Origin: CAIUPE01 sp046091665
GTDB taxonomy: Bacteria > Pseudomonadota > Alphaproteobacteria > Rhizobiales > Beijerinckiaceae
DNA length: 6,271 bases
Assembly: GCA_046091665.1 (NCBI GenBank)
Contig: JBJTCD010000016.1
Span: forward strand, 1 to 6,271
Direction of reading: 5' to 3'
The stretch's first letter is position 1. Every line of letters starts with the position of its first letter. This document shows positions 1-5,775 of the stretch, one piece after another. The translations under genes and the position numbers were made by a program. The notes under the pieces are model-generated. The model saw only the letters and a program-made list of their open reading frames with translations. It made no database searches and had not been told where the DNA came from.

Positions 1-22
1 TGTTTAGGCAGTGGCGTCGTTG

Positions 23-895
23 TCATAGTGTGCATCCATATTTCATTTCAAAATTTTTGATCGAATCAGCTGAACGCTTCCGATATTCCGCTTCATGGGC
101 GCTATAATCGACGCCGGGTAGTTGAAGATGAATCGCCGAAATTTTGGCCCATAACATCTCGCGTAACGCGCTTGCGATCTTCATCGCATCAAAGGCTTTT
201 AAGAGTTGCGGCGAGGGATGGATCTTGAAATATCGTTCAAGGAGCTCGGACTCATTCGCCTCATTCAGAGTGCCGTTCGAGGAGAGATTGGCGAGATCAA
301 ACATCGCGGTACCAAAGCCGCCATATTCCCAATCGATCAGCCATAATCTTTTGCCGTCATCAATAAGGTTGGCGGGCAAAAGATCGTGATGGCCGATCAC
401 AATCGGTAAAGGCACCTGAAGGTCTTCGAGGGAAGAGATAATCTTTTCGATCTTTGATAAATCTTCATCCAATGCGTTAAGCTGAGAAAGATAGTCGCGG
501 AGCACGTGAAACACCCAGAATGTCGCAACGCGGCCGCGTAAAAATTTTGCAGTTTTTGTGTGAACATCTGCCAGTAGATCAATGATTGAATCGAGGCGGC
601 CTTGGATGTCTGCTTCTGTCATGGTCTGGCCGTGGATGAAATCGATTACCAGTAGATCATCTTCAAAATAGGTGACTGCAGGAGAGAACCCGGCTTGTGC
701 CGCCGCAAGAGAAACGGCACGCTCTTGTTTTCGGTTGACATGATGCACGGGGATATCGGCACCGATCCGCACAACATGATCACCCGTGAAATCTCGAACC
801 TTGAATGAGCTTGTGCTCAATCCGCCCTTGAGGGGCTCGATGATCGGCTTGCCTTTCCAGCACTCGAGTTTTGCAATGCGGTCTTCGAAACTCAC
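23..895 (-). CDS. Choline/ethanolamine kinase-like phosphotransferase (APH fold)
   Basis: This 290-residue protein belongs to the aminoglycoside phosphotransferase/choline kinase superfamily, cytoplasmic kinases that move the ATP gamma-phosphate onto a small alcohol. The N-lobe shows a glycine-rich LKGGLSTSSFKV stretch (about residues 22-33) and VVRIG around 41-45. The C-lobe has the Brenner motif HHDLLPAN, with H169, D171 (expected catalytic base) and N176, followed by LIDWEYGG, where D188 is the expected metal ligand. The run FDLANLSSN after it is typical of bacterial choline kinase (LicA-type) proteins rather than of antibiotic-modifying enzymes, so phosphocholine or phosphoethanolamine formation is the best inferred role; the substrate is not proven. 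The GTG start at 895 is chosen because AAGGA lies 6 bases upstream. The frame stays open to 1078, but that extension would run into mgtE and reads as low-complexity basic sequence. The gene is divergent from mgtE, and no functional link between the two is evident. Confidence 0.88.
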   Translation of the reverse strand: MSFEDRIAKLECWKGKPIIEPLKGGLSTSSFKVRDFTGDHVVRIGADIPVHHVNRKQERAVSLAAAQAGFSPAVTYFEDDLLVIDFIHGQTMTEADIQGRLDSIIDLLADVHTKTAKFLRGRVATFWVFHVLRDYLSQLNALDEDLSKIEKIISSLEDLQVPLPIVIGHHDLLPANLIDDGKRLWLIDWEYGGFGTAMFDLANLSSNGTLNEANESELLERYFKIHPSPQLLKAFDAMKIASALREMLWAKISAIHLQLPGVDYSAHEAEYRKRSADSIKNFEMKYGCTL

Positions 896-901
896 CGGAC
901 A

Positions 902-907
902 TCCTTT
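902..907 (-). promoter_or_regulatory. Ribosome binding site of the kinase gene
   Basis: On the minus strand AAAGGA sits 6 bases before GTG at 895. It decides the start of the kinase-like gene in favour of this GTG over upstream in-frame codons, which have no comparable site. Confidence 0.75.
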
Positions 908-946
908 TTGGAGTCGTGAGAAGAGACCCCTTAGGAATGAAGGAAA

Positions 947-957
947 TACGAATCGTA
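947..957. promoter_or_regulatory. Small palindrome in the divergent kinase/mgtE upstream region
   Basis: TACGA-A-TCGTA is a perfect 11-base odd palindrome in the middle of the 102-base gap (896-997) that must hold the promoters of both divergent genes. It could be an operator half-site pair, but a palindrome of this size can occur by chance. No convincing -35/-10 pair was found on either strand, and nothing resembles an Mg2+ riboswitch; the gap is too short for an M-box. Confidence 0.25.
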
Positions 958-984
958 AGATTAAGCAAGAAAAAGACGAGGGGC

Positions 985-989
985 GGAGG
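985..989 (+). promoter_or_regulatory. Ribosome binding site of mgtE
   Basis: GGAGG lies 8 bases before TTG at 998, which supports a TTG start. A second purine-rich run, GGAGG at 1051-1055, precedes another in-frame TTG at 1061 by only 5 bases and would give a 470-residue protein, so the start stays ambiguous between the two. Confidence 0.6.
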
Positions 990-997
990 CTCCCGGG

Positions 998-2473
998 TTG
1001 CCAAGTCGGAATCATGCGCCTAAAGACGCCGAGATCCGCATAGTCTGGCGGGAGGGGCGTTTGACCGATCTTCATCACACATCATCGGCCCCTGATGCCG
1101 CACCGCCCGCCTTCCGCGATGAGGAAGGCGCGCTTGATCCGCGTTTCCTTGCGCTTGTTGAGGCGGCTCTTGAGACGGCGGATGCCGCGGCGCTTGGCCG
1201 CCTTGTCATTGATTTGCACGAGGCCGATCAGGCGAGTTTGCTTGAAGCGATCGATCCCGATCAGCGCTCGACCTTCATCGAACTCTTAGGCCCGGCCTTC
1301 GACTTCGCGGCACTCACCGAAGTTGATGACTCGGTGCGTGAAGAAATTCTCGAAGAGCTCGACACGGAAACCTTGGTCGAAGGCGTGCGCGAGCTTGAGA
1401 GCGATGACGCGGTCTATATTCTCGAAGATCTCGACAAGGAAGATCAGGCAGAAATTCTTGATGCTTTGCCCGCGCTTGATCGTGTGGCTCTGCAAAAAAG
1501 TCTTGATTATCCCGAAGGATCAGCCGGCCGTTTGATGCAAACGGATTTGATTGCCGTGCCGCCTTTCTGGACGGCCGGGCAGGTCATCGATCATCTCGCG
1601 GAAACACCGGATCTGCCCGATAGTTTCTTCGAAGTCTTTGTTGTTGACCCGTCCTATCATCTTTTAGGCAATGTGTTTCTTGATCGGCTTGTAAGGTCAC
1701 GTCGCACTGCGCGGATTGACGATTTGATGAATCCGGATCGTCGTCGTGTGGAAGCCACGGATGATGGCGAAGATGTTGCGCGGTTGTTTCAGCGCTATAA
1801 TCTTGTATCCGCACCAGTTGTTGATGAAGACAATCGATTGCTTGGCGTTGTCACCATCGACGACATCGTCGACGTCATTCAAGAAGAAGCGGATGATGAA
1901 ATCAAAGCGCTCGGGGGTGTGAGCAGCGAAGAAGAGCTCTCTGACTCTATCATCGAAACCGCTAAGAGCCGTTTCGGCTGGCTGTTTGTTAATCTGCTCA
2001 CTGCGTTTTTGGCCTCGTCTGTTTTGGGTCTGTTTGAAGCCTCGCTTGCCAAAATGGTGGCGCTGGCCGTTCTCGCGCCGATTGTGGCGGGGCAGGGCGG
2101 TGTGGCGGCCACGCAGACCATGACGGTCGCGGTGCGCGCTCTGGCTACGCGTGAATTGGGTGCAGCGAACGCGATCCGCGTCACATTCCGTGAAACTTTT
2201 GTTGGCCTACTGAACGGGCTCGCTTTTGGTTTGATCACTGGAGCCATCGCGTCGCTTTGGTTCCAGGATTGGAATATAGGCTTTGTGATTTCGCTGGCGA
2301 TGACCGTCAATCTCGTCGCCGGTGCCTTGGGTGGTATTTTGATCCCGATGACACTTGAACGATTTCGGTCCGATCCTGCGGTGTCCTCGGGCGTGTTTGT
2401 GACGACTGTGACCGATGTTGTCGGCTTTTTCTCTTTTCTAGGCATTGCGACTTTGTGGTTTAATCTGCGATGA
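998..2473 (+). CDS. mgtE: Magnesium transporter MgtE
   Basis: MgtE is an inner-membrane Mg2+ channel/transporter whose cytoplasmic domains sense Mg2+ and close the pore. The 491-residue product has the full family architecture: an acidic N domain of helical repeats (about 50-165), two CBS domains (about 175-235 and 238-298, the second carrying LLGVVTIDDIVDVI), a connecting helix, then five membrane segments (roughly 328-348, 353-380, 398-420, 427-452 and 463-488). The last segment contains VTTVTDVVGFFSF, whose D473 matches the conserved pore aspartate. The conserved GGNxGxQ-type motif in the second membrane segment reads GGVAATQ here (367-373), so its usual Asn is Val and the following Gly is Ala. 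The start is TTG with GGAGG 8 bases upstream; TTG at 1061 is an alternative that removes 21 weakly conserved residues. Family assignment is secure. Whether the altered motif changes ion handling is unknown. Confidence 0.95.
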   Translation: MPSRNHAPKDAEIRIVWREGRLTDLHHTSSAPDAAPPAFRDEEGALDPRFLALVEAALETADAAALGRLVIDLHEADQASLLEAIDPDQRSTFIELLGPAFDFAALTEVDDSVREEILEELDTETLVEGVRELESDDAVYILEDLDKEDQAEILDALPALDRVALQKSLDYPEGSAGRLMQTDLIAVPPFWTAGQVIDHLAETPDLPDSFFEVFVVDPSYHLLGNVFLDRLVRSRRTARIDDLMNPDRRRVEATDDGEDVARLFQRYNLVSAPVVDEDNRLLGVVTIDDIVDVIQEEADDEIKALGGVSSEEELSDSIIETAKSRFGWLFVNLLTAFLASSVLGLFEASLAKMVALAVLAPIVAGQGGVAATQTMTVAVRALATRELGAANAIRVTFRETFVGLLNGLAFGLITGAIASLWFQDWNIGFVISLAMTVNLVAGALGGILIPMTLERFRSDPAVSSGVFVTTVTDVVGFFSFLGIATLWFNLR

Positions 2474-2497
2474 AAATCGATCTGTTACCGATTTTTT
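2473..2497 (+). terminator. Weak candidate terminator after mgtE
   Basis: AAAATCG (2473-2479) pairs with CGATTTT (2489-2495) around a 9-base loop, and T's run on to 2497. The hairpin overlaps the stop codon and has only two G-C pairs, so it would be a poor intrinsic terminator; read-through into the GH25 gene 57 bases downstream is possible. Confidence 0.25.
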
Positions 2498-2530
2498 AAA
2501 ATTTTCCATGCGAGATACCCACCGGTTTTT

Positions 2531-3367
2531 ATGATGGTGGGATTGGGTCTCATGGGTTCTCGGATATTTTTGGTCACTTTAAAGCGCGCTTTTGTGATTG
2601 CGGCGCTGGCGGCTGGTCTTGCGGGCTGCGCAACGAATGGATCAAAAAAAGTAGCGATGTCGGCCTCGTCATCCGCGATGGTTCCGGTTGCTCAAAAATA
2701 CGCAGTGCATGGCGTCGATGTTTCGCGCTATCAAGGGCAGATTGATTGGCATGAAGCACGCAAAGCCGGAACGCGTTTCGCTTTTATCAAAGCGACTGAG
2801 GGCGGCGATCATGCGGATGAAAATTTTGCGCTTCATTGGATGATGGCGAAAGATGCGGGTGTGCCGCGCGGTGCTTATCATTTCTATTATTGGTGCCGCC
2901 CGGTGCAGGATCAAATCCGTTGGTTCTTCAATCATGTGCCGGTTGAGCGTGATGCATTACCGCCTGTGCTTGATGTCGAATGGTATGGGGCTGCGTCAGA
3001 AAAATGTCCGAAGAAAGTGCCGCGAGACAGAGCTTTGAAGGCGATCAAGACCTTCTTGACAGCCGCTGAAAAACATTACGGCAAAAGACCGATCATTTAC
3101 ACGACAATTGATTTTTATCGCGACATCATCGACGGCGATTTGCATGATTATCCTTTGTGGGTGCGCACGGTGAACGCAGAACCGCATGAACGCTATGGTG
3201 ATCGACGCTGGGTCATGTGGCAATATACGGATCAAGGCCGTGTGCCGGGCATCAAAGGAAATGTTGATCGCAACGTCTTTGTGGGTGATGAAACGGCGTG
3301 GCGTCACTTTGCGGGCCCGGCCTTTGTGCCGCACGCACCCACATCCAATGCTGTGGCGATGAATTGA
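2531..3367 (+). CDS. GH25 family lysozyme-like lipoprotein
   Basis: The product (278 residues) is a glycoside hydrolase family 25 muramidase, expected to cut the MurNAc-GlcNAc bond of peptidoglycan. A signal peptide with a hydrophobic core (about 18-32) ends in the lipobox LAGC, giving a lipid-modified Cys33; the following residue is Ala, not Asp, so outer-membrane anchoring is predicted. The catalytic domain (about 58-255) shows GVDVSRYQG with D63, FAFIKATEG, GAYHFYYW, then PPVLDVEW with the D148-x-E150 pair that contains the expected catalytic Glu, and ends with MWQYTD..VPGIKGNVDRNVF. All active-site motifs are intact, and length is normal for a single-domain GH25 protein with a lipoprotein signal. 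No good ribosome site precedes ATG 2531; in-frame ATG 2552 gives a more typical signal peptide (MGSRIFLVTLKR then the hydrophobic core) and may be the true start. It faces the flagellin gene convergently. A housekeeping wall-remodelling role is more likely than a phage lysin, since no phage genes are nearby. Confidence 0.9.
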   Translation: MMVGLGLMGSRIFLVTLKRAFVIAALAAGLAGCATNGSKKVAMSASSSAMVPVAQKYAVHGVDVSRYQGQIDWHEARKAGTRFAFIKATEGGDHADENFALHWMMAKDAGVPRGAYHFYYWCRPVQDQIRWFFNHVPVERDALPPVLDVEWYGAASEKCPKKVPRDRALKAIKTFLTAAEKHYGKRPIIYTTIDFYRDIIDGDLHDYPLWVRTVNAEPHERYGDRRWVMWQYTDQGRVPGIKGNVDRNVFVGDETAWRHFAGPAFVPHAPTSNAVAMN

Positions 3368-3380
3368 TTAGTGAACCACG

Positions 3381-3490
3381 TCCTTCGAGACGCCGCTGCG
3401 CGGCTCCTCAGGATGAGGGTATTAAGGACTTCGCGCGGCTCCTCAGGATGAGGGTATTAAGGGCTTCGCGCGGCTCCTCAGTATGAGGGT
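3381..3490. repeat. REP-like palindromic element with 35-base tandem copies
   Basis: Three copies of a unit starting GCGCGGCTCCTCAGGATGAG begin at 3398, 3433 and 3468, exactly 35 bases apart. Copies 1 and 2 differ at a single base (ACTTC versus GCTTC near the end); copy 3 carries G to T at 3482 and diverges after 3490. The first copy keeps a longer left arm (from 3381) with GCCGC-TGC-GCGGC (3392-3404) and an outer pairing of TCCT (3381-3384) with AGGA (3410-3413). Each unit also has CCTCA-GGA-TGAGG hairpin symmetry. From memory the core closely resembles intergenic repeats scattered through Hyphomicrobiales genomes. It probably arose as one REP insertion followed by tandem duplication of its right half. 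Confidence 0.85.
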
Positions 3491-3517
3491 GTATTTTTTT
3501 CCTCATGGTGAGCCGCG
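3469..3517. repeat. Long hairpin made by the last REP copy and an inverted partner
   Basis: CGCGGCTC (3469-3476) pairs with GAGCCGCG (3510-3517), and inside it ATGAGG (3483-3488) pairs with CCTCAT (3501-3506), leaving a 12-base loop ending in seven T's. The right arm, CCTCATGGTGAGCCGCG, is an inverted relative of the same repeat, and the sequence continues to about 3543 with CTCGCGTGTCGAACCAT, a known form of this repeat family's outer end. The hairpin lies about 100 bases after the GH25 stop and could act as a transcript end or mRNA-stabilising element for that gene. Confidence 0.65.
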
Positions 3518-3534
3518 ATGCTTAGCCTCGCGTG

Positions 3535-3571
3535 TCGAACCATAAAAATCATAAATATCGAACCATAAAAA
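3535..3571. repeat. AT-rich direct repeat between REP element and terminator
   Basis: TCGAACCATAAAAA occurs at 3535-3548 and again at 3558-3571, with a 23-base period. The first copy is the end of the inverted REP-like unit; the second abuts the flagellin terminator and supplies its A/T tract. It may be a small duplication made during REP insertion. Confidence 0.6.
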
Positions 3572-3594
3572 AAGCGGGACCGAAGCCCCGCTTT
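3567..3594 (-). terminator. Rho-independent terminator of the flagellin gene
   Basis: Read on the minus strand, AAAGCGGG (3594-3587) pairs perfectly with CCCGCTTT (3578-3571). A G-U and a C-G pair extend the stem to a UUCG tetraloop (3584-3581), giving about 10 pairs closed by the very stable C(UUCG)G loop. Seven T's follow (3573-3567). It begins about 25 bases after the flagellin stop codon. The plus-strand side lacks a comparable T run, so the element is directional for flagellin mRNA. Confidence 0.95.
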
Positions 3595-3618
3595 CATATT
3601 CCCTATGCGTGAGGAATA

Positions 3619-5127
3619 TCAGCGCAGGAGTTGCAAGATCGATTGATCCGCCTGCTTGGTATTTGACATGATGGTTTGTGCGAAGCTCTGCTGAACTTGA
3701 AGAGCCGCATAACGAGCGCCGACCTGTGTCATGTCGGCGGCCACTAGCGAGTTTTCCGCATCGCCCAACAAACCAATCAGGGTTTTGTTGAAGTCAACGC
3801 GGTTCTGAACCGTTGCTTCGAATTGAGCCACCTGCGCGTCACCTAAATTCAGTGTTGAAAGCGCGTTGGTAAGCTTATTCATCGCTGAATTGAGACCTGT
3901 TACCGTTGCGCCTTGTGCAACGGCGTCATCATTTGAAGAAAAATTCTGATTTGTATCGTCAGAACCGCCAGTCGCATTGGCAATGCCGAGGCCGTTTGCT
4001 GTAAATGTCATAGCCGCATTATTGCCGTCTTGGAGTTGAAGTAACGATGATGTTCCTTTTTCATCAAATGTGACTTTCAACGCATCGCCGCTAAGGAGAT
4101 TCGTACCCGATACCGACGCATTTTTCAGATATTGGTTGACCTGTTCGAGCGCGAGCTTGAAACTCTTTGCTGCCGCTGCACGACGCGTGTCAGCCGTCTG
4201 GCCACCGGTGCCGCCTGAAAGCGTGTGGTCCATCGCCTGCATCGTGAAGCTCTGGTAACCATTTGTGGTATTGACTTGGCTTTGGTCGTCTGAGGTGTAA
4301 TTTGCATTCGGATTGGCAGGCTTTGGACGCTGACTTGCAAACATCGCTGACAAATTAACGGCTGTGCCGGCAGATTGCGCAAAAGATATTTGGCCTGTGC
4401 CGTTGACAATAATTCTCTGACTGTTGTAGCCGGCGGTATAATTTGCAAAGGCAGTCGAGTTGTCGGCACCGTTTGTGAGACTGCCGCGGACGGCTGAGAG
4501 CAGTTCACCGACAGTACGAACATAAGTGGGATTCGTGGTGCTAGAACCCGAATTATCACCAGCTGGCACGTCAGTCGCCGCCGGTCCCGATATACGCAAA
4601 AACTTACCATTGATCGAGAAGACCTGACCTAGTGAAAGTTGTTGACCATTGATCCTGATCGATGAGGCACCGTTACCTGCGTTCAACGGATTAACAAGAT
4701 TGGTATTATTCGTGATCGCGCCGCCGTTAAAGTTACCATTGCCATCGAATAATTGAAGCGTCATCCCGATCTGTGTGGAGCTTGTCGATGCCGTTGCCGT
4801 ATCGGTGATGTTTGACGCTGCGACAAAAGCTTGTGTCTGAGACGCGGCTTTTAACGTATCAAGCGTATCTGCAATCGTCTTACGAATTGATTCAAGGCCG
4901 GTCTTTGCCGCTTTGACAGTTTGCAAATTGTTGCTGAGCGTATCATTGGTATTTTGCAAACGGTCTGAACGTTGAGAATAGGCCTTCGCGCTCAAATAGG
5001 CCGCTAATCCGTCTGATGCCGAATTAATCTTCCGACCGGACGTGGCTTGGGTTTGTAGATTTGACATTTCACTGTTCACGCTCATGAGAGCGTTGAGGCC
5101 TGAGGCCATTCCGACTGACATAGACAT
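3619..5127 (-). CDS. Flagellin, filament subunit (long alphaproteobacterial type)
   Basis: This 502-residue protein is the secreted subunit of the flagellar filament. The N-terminal D0/D1 helices cover about 1-100, with the recognisable TSGRKINSASDGLAA (29-43). The C-terminal helices cover about 405-502, with VQNRVDFNKTLIGLLGDAENSLVAAD and the end QADQSILQLLR. Between them lies a variable, Asn/Thr/Gly-rich outer domain (about 101-315). A further conserved piece follows, SFKLALEQVNQYLKNASVSG then NLLSGDALKVTFDEKGTSSL (322-361) and GLGIA; this is typical of long flagellins in Rhodospirillales and Bradyrhizobium-like bacteria. There is no Cys or Trp, as usual for flagellins, and no signal peptide, consistent with type III export. 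The QRVRELAVQ stretch recognised by TLR5 in enterobacterial flagellin is not present. ATG 5127 is chosen because AGAAGGAT lies 8 bases upstream; ATG 5121 is possible. A strong terminator follows, so it is probably the last gene transcribed. The leader shows regulatory structure described separately. Confidence 0.96.
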   Translation of the reverse strand: MSMSVGMASGLNALMSVNSEMSNLQTQATSGRKINSASDGLAAYLSAKAYSQRSDRLQNTNDTLSNNLQTVKAAKTGLESIRKTIADTLDTLKAASQTQAFVAASNITDTATASTSSTQIGMTLQLFDGNGNFNGGAITNNTNLVNPLNAGNGASSIRINGQQLSLGQVFSINGKFLRISGPAATDVPAGDNSGSSTTNPTYVRTVGELLSAVRGSLTNGADNSTAFANYTAGYNSQRIIVNGTGQISFAQSAGTAVNLSAMFASQRPKPANPNANYTSDDQSQVNTTNGYQSFTMQAMDHTLSGGTGGQTADTRRAAAAKSFKLALEQVNQYLKNASVSGTNLLSGDALKVTFDEKGTSSLLQLQDGNNAAMTFTANGLGIANATGGSDDTNQNFSSNDDAVAQGATVTGLNSAMNKLTNALSTLNLGDAQVAQFEATVQNRVDFNKTLIGLLGDAENSLVAADMTQVGARYAALQVQQSFAQTIMSNTKQADQSILQLLR

Positions 5128-5135
5128 GGTTCATT

Positions 5136-5208
5136 ATCCTTCTGATGATTCTTCGATTATGCGTGATTGCATAACAAACCGTCGCTTCTGCGACGTGGGG
5201 AGAAGGAT
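5136..5208 (-). promoter_or_regulatory. Structured flagellin 5' leader that hides the Shine-Dalgarno site
   Basis: On the minus strand ATCCTTCT (5208-5201) is perfectly complementary to AGAAGGAT (5143-5136), which is the flagellin ribosome binding site, 8 bases before ATG 5127. Inside this closing helix are two perfect hairpins: CGTCGC-AGAA-GCGACG (5195-5180) and TTATGC-AATCAC-GCATAA (5174-5157). The linkers are 5, 5 and 13 bases, so the leader can fold as a three-way junction with the ribosome site in its base helix. The pairing is seen directly. Control of flagellin translation is inferred, by analogy with FlbT-bound flagellin leaders in Caulobacter. No match to a metabolite riboswitch class is apparent. 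Confidence 0.6.
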
Positions 5209-5231
5209 GATCGACGAGGTCGTTGACTGAA

Positions 5232-5239
5232 ATGTCGGC
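5232..5239 (-). promoter_or_regulatory. Possible flagellar sigma-28-like -10 element
   Basis: GCCGACAT on the minus strand resembles the sigma-28 -10 sequence GCCGATAA (6 of 8). The matching -35 is weak: TATACTTC lies near the right distance but agrees only partly with TAAAGTTT. A start here would give a leader of about 100 bases that contains the entire three-way junction. No GG-N10-GC sigma-54 site was found in 5128-5396. Confidence 0.25.
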
Positions 5240-5281
5240 TCGAAAATCCGACGAAGTATAGTTAACATCAAGCGACATTTC

Positions 5282-5306
5282 ACGCACTGGTTGAAATCGA
5301 GTGCGT
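5282..5306. repeat. Inverted repeat upstream of flagellin
   Basis: ACGCACT (5282-5288) and AGTGCGT (5300-5306) are perfect inverted copies around an 11-base spacer. A second, wider pair, AAATGTCG (5230-5237) with CGACATTT (5273-5280), lies beside it. Either could be a regulator site or leader structure; no specific protein can be named. Confidence 0.35.
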
Positions 5307-5366
5307 TACAATTTGATTTTAATCTATTGAAAATTTTAATTGAATACGACTACGCGCAATACGAGC

Positions 5367-5382
5367 GTTAACAAATTGTTAA
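5367..5382 (-). promoter_or_regulatory. CtrA-type binding box upstream of flagellin
   Basis: The minus strand reads TTAACAATTTGTTAAC, an exact match to the Caulobacter CtrA consensus TTAA-N7-TTAAC; its first 15 bases are also a perfect palindrome. It sits about 240 bases upstream of the flagellin start and 14 bases beyond the flaG-like stop codon, in the gap where a flagellin promoter is expected. CtrA is the alphaproteobacterial response regulator that activates flagellar genes in many species. The region is AT-rich, so a chance match cannot be excluded. Confidence 0.5.
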
Positions 5383-5396
5383 TTGAGTTCAAATTT

Positions 5397-5765
5397 CTAG
5401 ACGGTTTTTTCCGTATGATTGCCCTGCGATGCGGGTTGATCAGGGTTGATCGCCGCGGTCGTCTCATTTTGGCGTGCATAGGCACGAAGACGCAGAAGCG
5501 CTTCCTCTGGGCTCTGGCTGATCGTGCGCCCGCTATGCTCATCAATCACCCGGAACACAACCGAACCGGTTTCCCAATCGATGGTCGTGCGCCTCGTCGT
5601 GGCGTTGGGGGTGGGTTTCTTTTTACCCTCAGCGGTCCGATCAGGACTTGTGCCGCCCTGATCCGCATCACGAGTGGGTTCACCTTTTTGAACGCGCGGT
5701 ACGCCGATTTCGGTGTCCGCGACAAGACCCCTGATCGGGGGCGAAAGGATCGCGGTGGAAGTCAT
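5397..5765 (-). CDS. Small FlaG-like flagellar protein
   Basis: The 122-residue product has one recognisable core, about 63-97: SVVFRVIDEHSGRTISQSPEEALLRLRAYA. This matches the FlaG pattern (F/Y-R-V-I-D-x-x-T/S-G-x-x-I-x-Q-x-P-x-E-x-x-L-x-L). FlaG proteins influence filament length and are usually encoded near flagellin or fliD. The first 60 residues are Pro-, Lys- and Thr-rich and likely disordered; the tail after 98 is also polar, and there is no signal peptide or membrane segment. ATG 5765 is preceded by GAAGAGGA with a 10-base spacer; the upstream in-frame TTG at 5801 lacks such a site. It lies between a FlgN-like gene and flagellin on the same strand, 269 bases before the flagellin start, which supports a flagellar role. 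The assignment rests on a short motif, so it is family-like rather than proven. An antisense frame (5340-5873) overlaps it but has no recognisable content. Confidence 0.75.
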   Translation of the reverse strand: MTSTAILSPPIRGLVADTEIGVPRVQKGEPTRDADQGGTSPDRTAEGKKKPTPNATTRRTTIDWETGSVVFRVIDEHSGRTISQSPEEALLRLRAYARQNETTAAINPDQPASQGNHTEKTV

Positions 5766-5775
5766 GGTGATGAGG

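Noticed and set aside
896..997. An Mg2+ riboswitch (M-box or ykkC-like leader) before mgtE
   Set aside because: The whole gap to the divergent gene is 102 bases, with no multi-helix fold visible; it is too short for an M-box plus promoter.
896..1078. A 61-residue N-terminal extension of the kinase-like protein
   Set aside because: It would overlap the mgtE start, is not like any kinase N-terminus, and the GTG at 895 has a well-placed ribosome site.
1879..2445. A 188-residue minus-strand open frame
   Set aside because: It is the antisense shadow of the mgtE membrane domain; its composition (Ala, Ser, Thr, Arg) reflects the complementary codons and shows no domain.
3381..3490. A possible CRISPR array, because of 35-base periodic repeats
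   Set aside because: The copies are contiguous tandem units with no unique spacers, and the unit matches a REP-type palindrome; no cas genes are present.
4125..4610. A 161-residue minus-strand frame within flagellin
   Set aside because: It is a frame-shifted shadow of the flagellin variable domain, which is intact in its own frame; there is no sign of a frameshift.
5175..5185. A sigma-54 promoter candidate, GG followed by GC (GGTTTGTTATGC) before flagellin
   Set aside because: The spacing between GG and GC is 8 bases instead of 10, and the sequence is fully accounted for by the leader hairpins.
5401..5414. ACGG-TTTTTT-CCGT as a terminator of the flaG-like gene
   Set aside because: It lies inside the last codons, has a 4-bp stem, and no T run follows on the minus strand.
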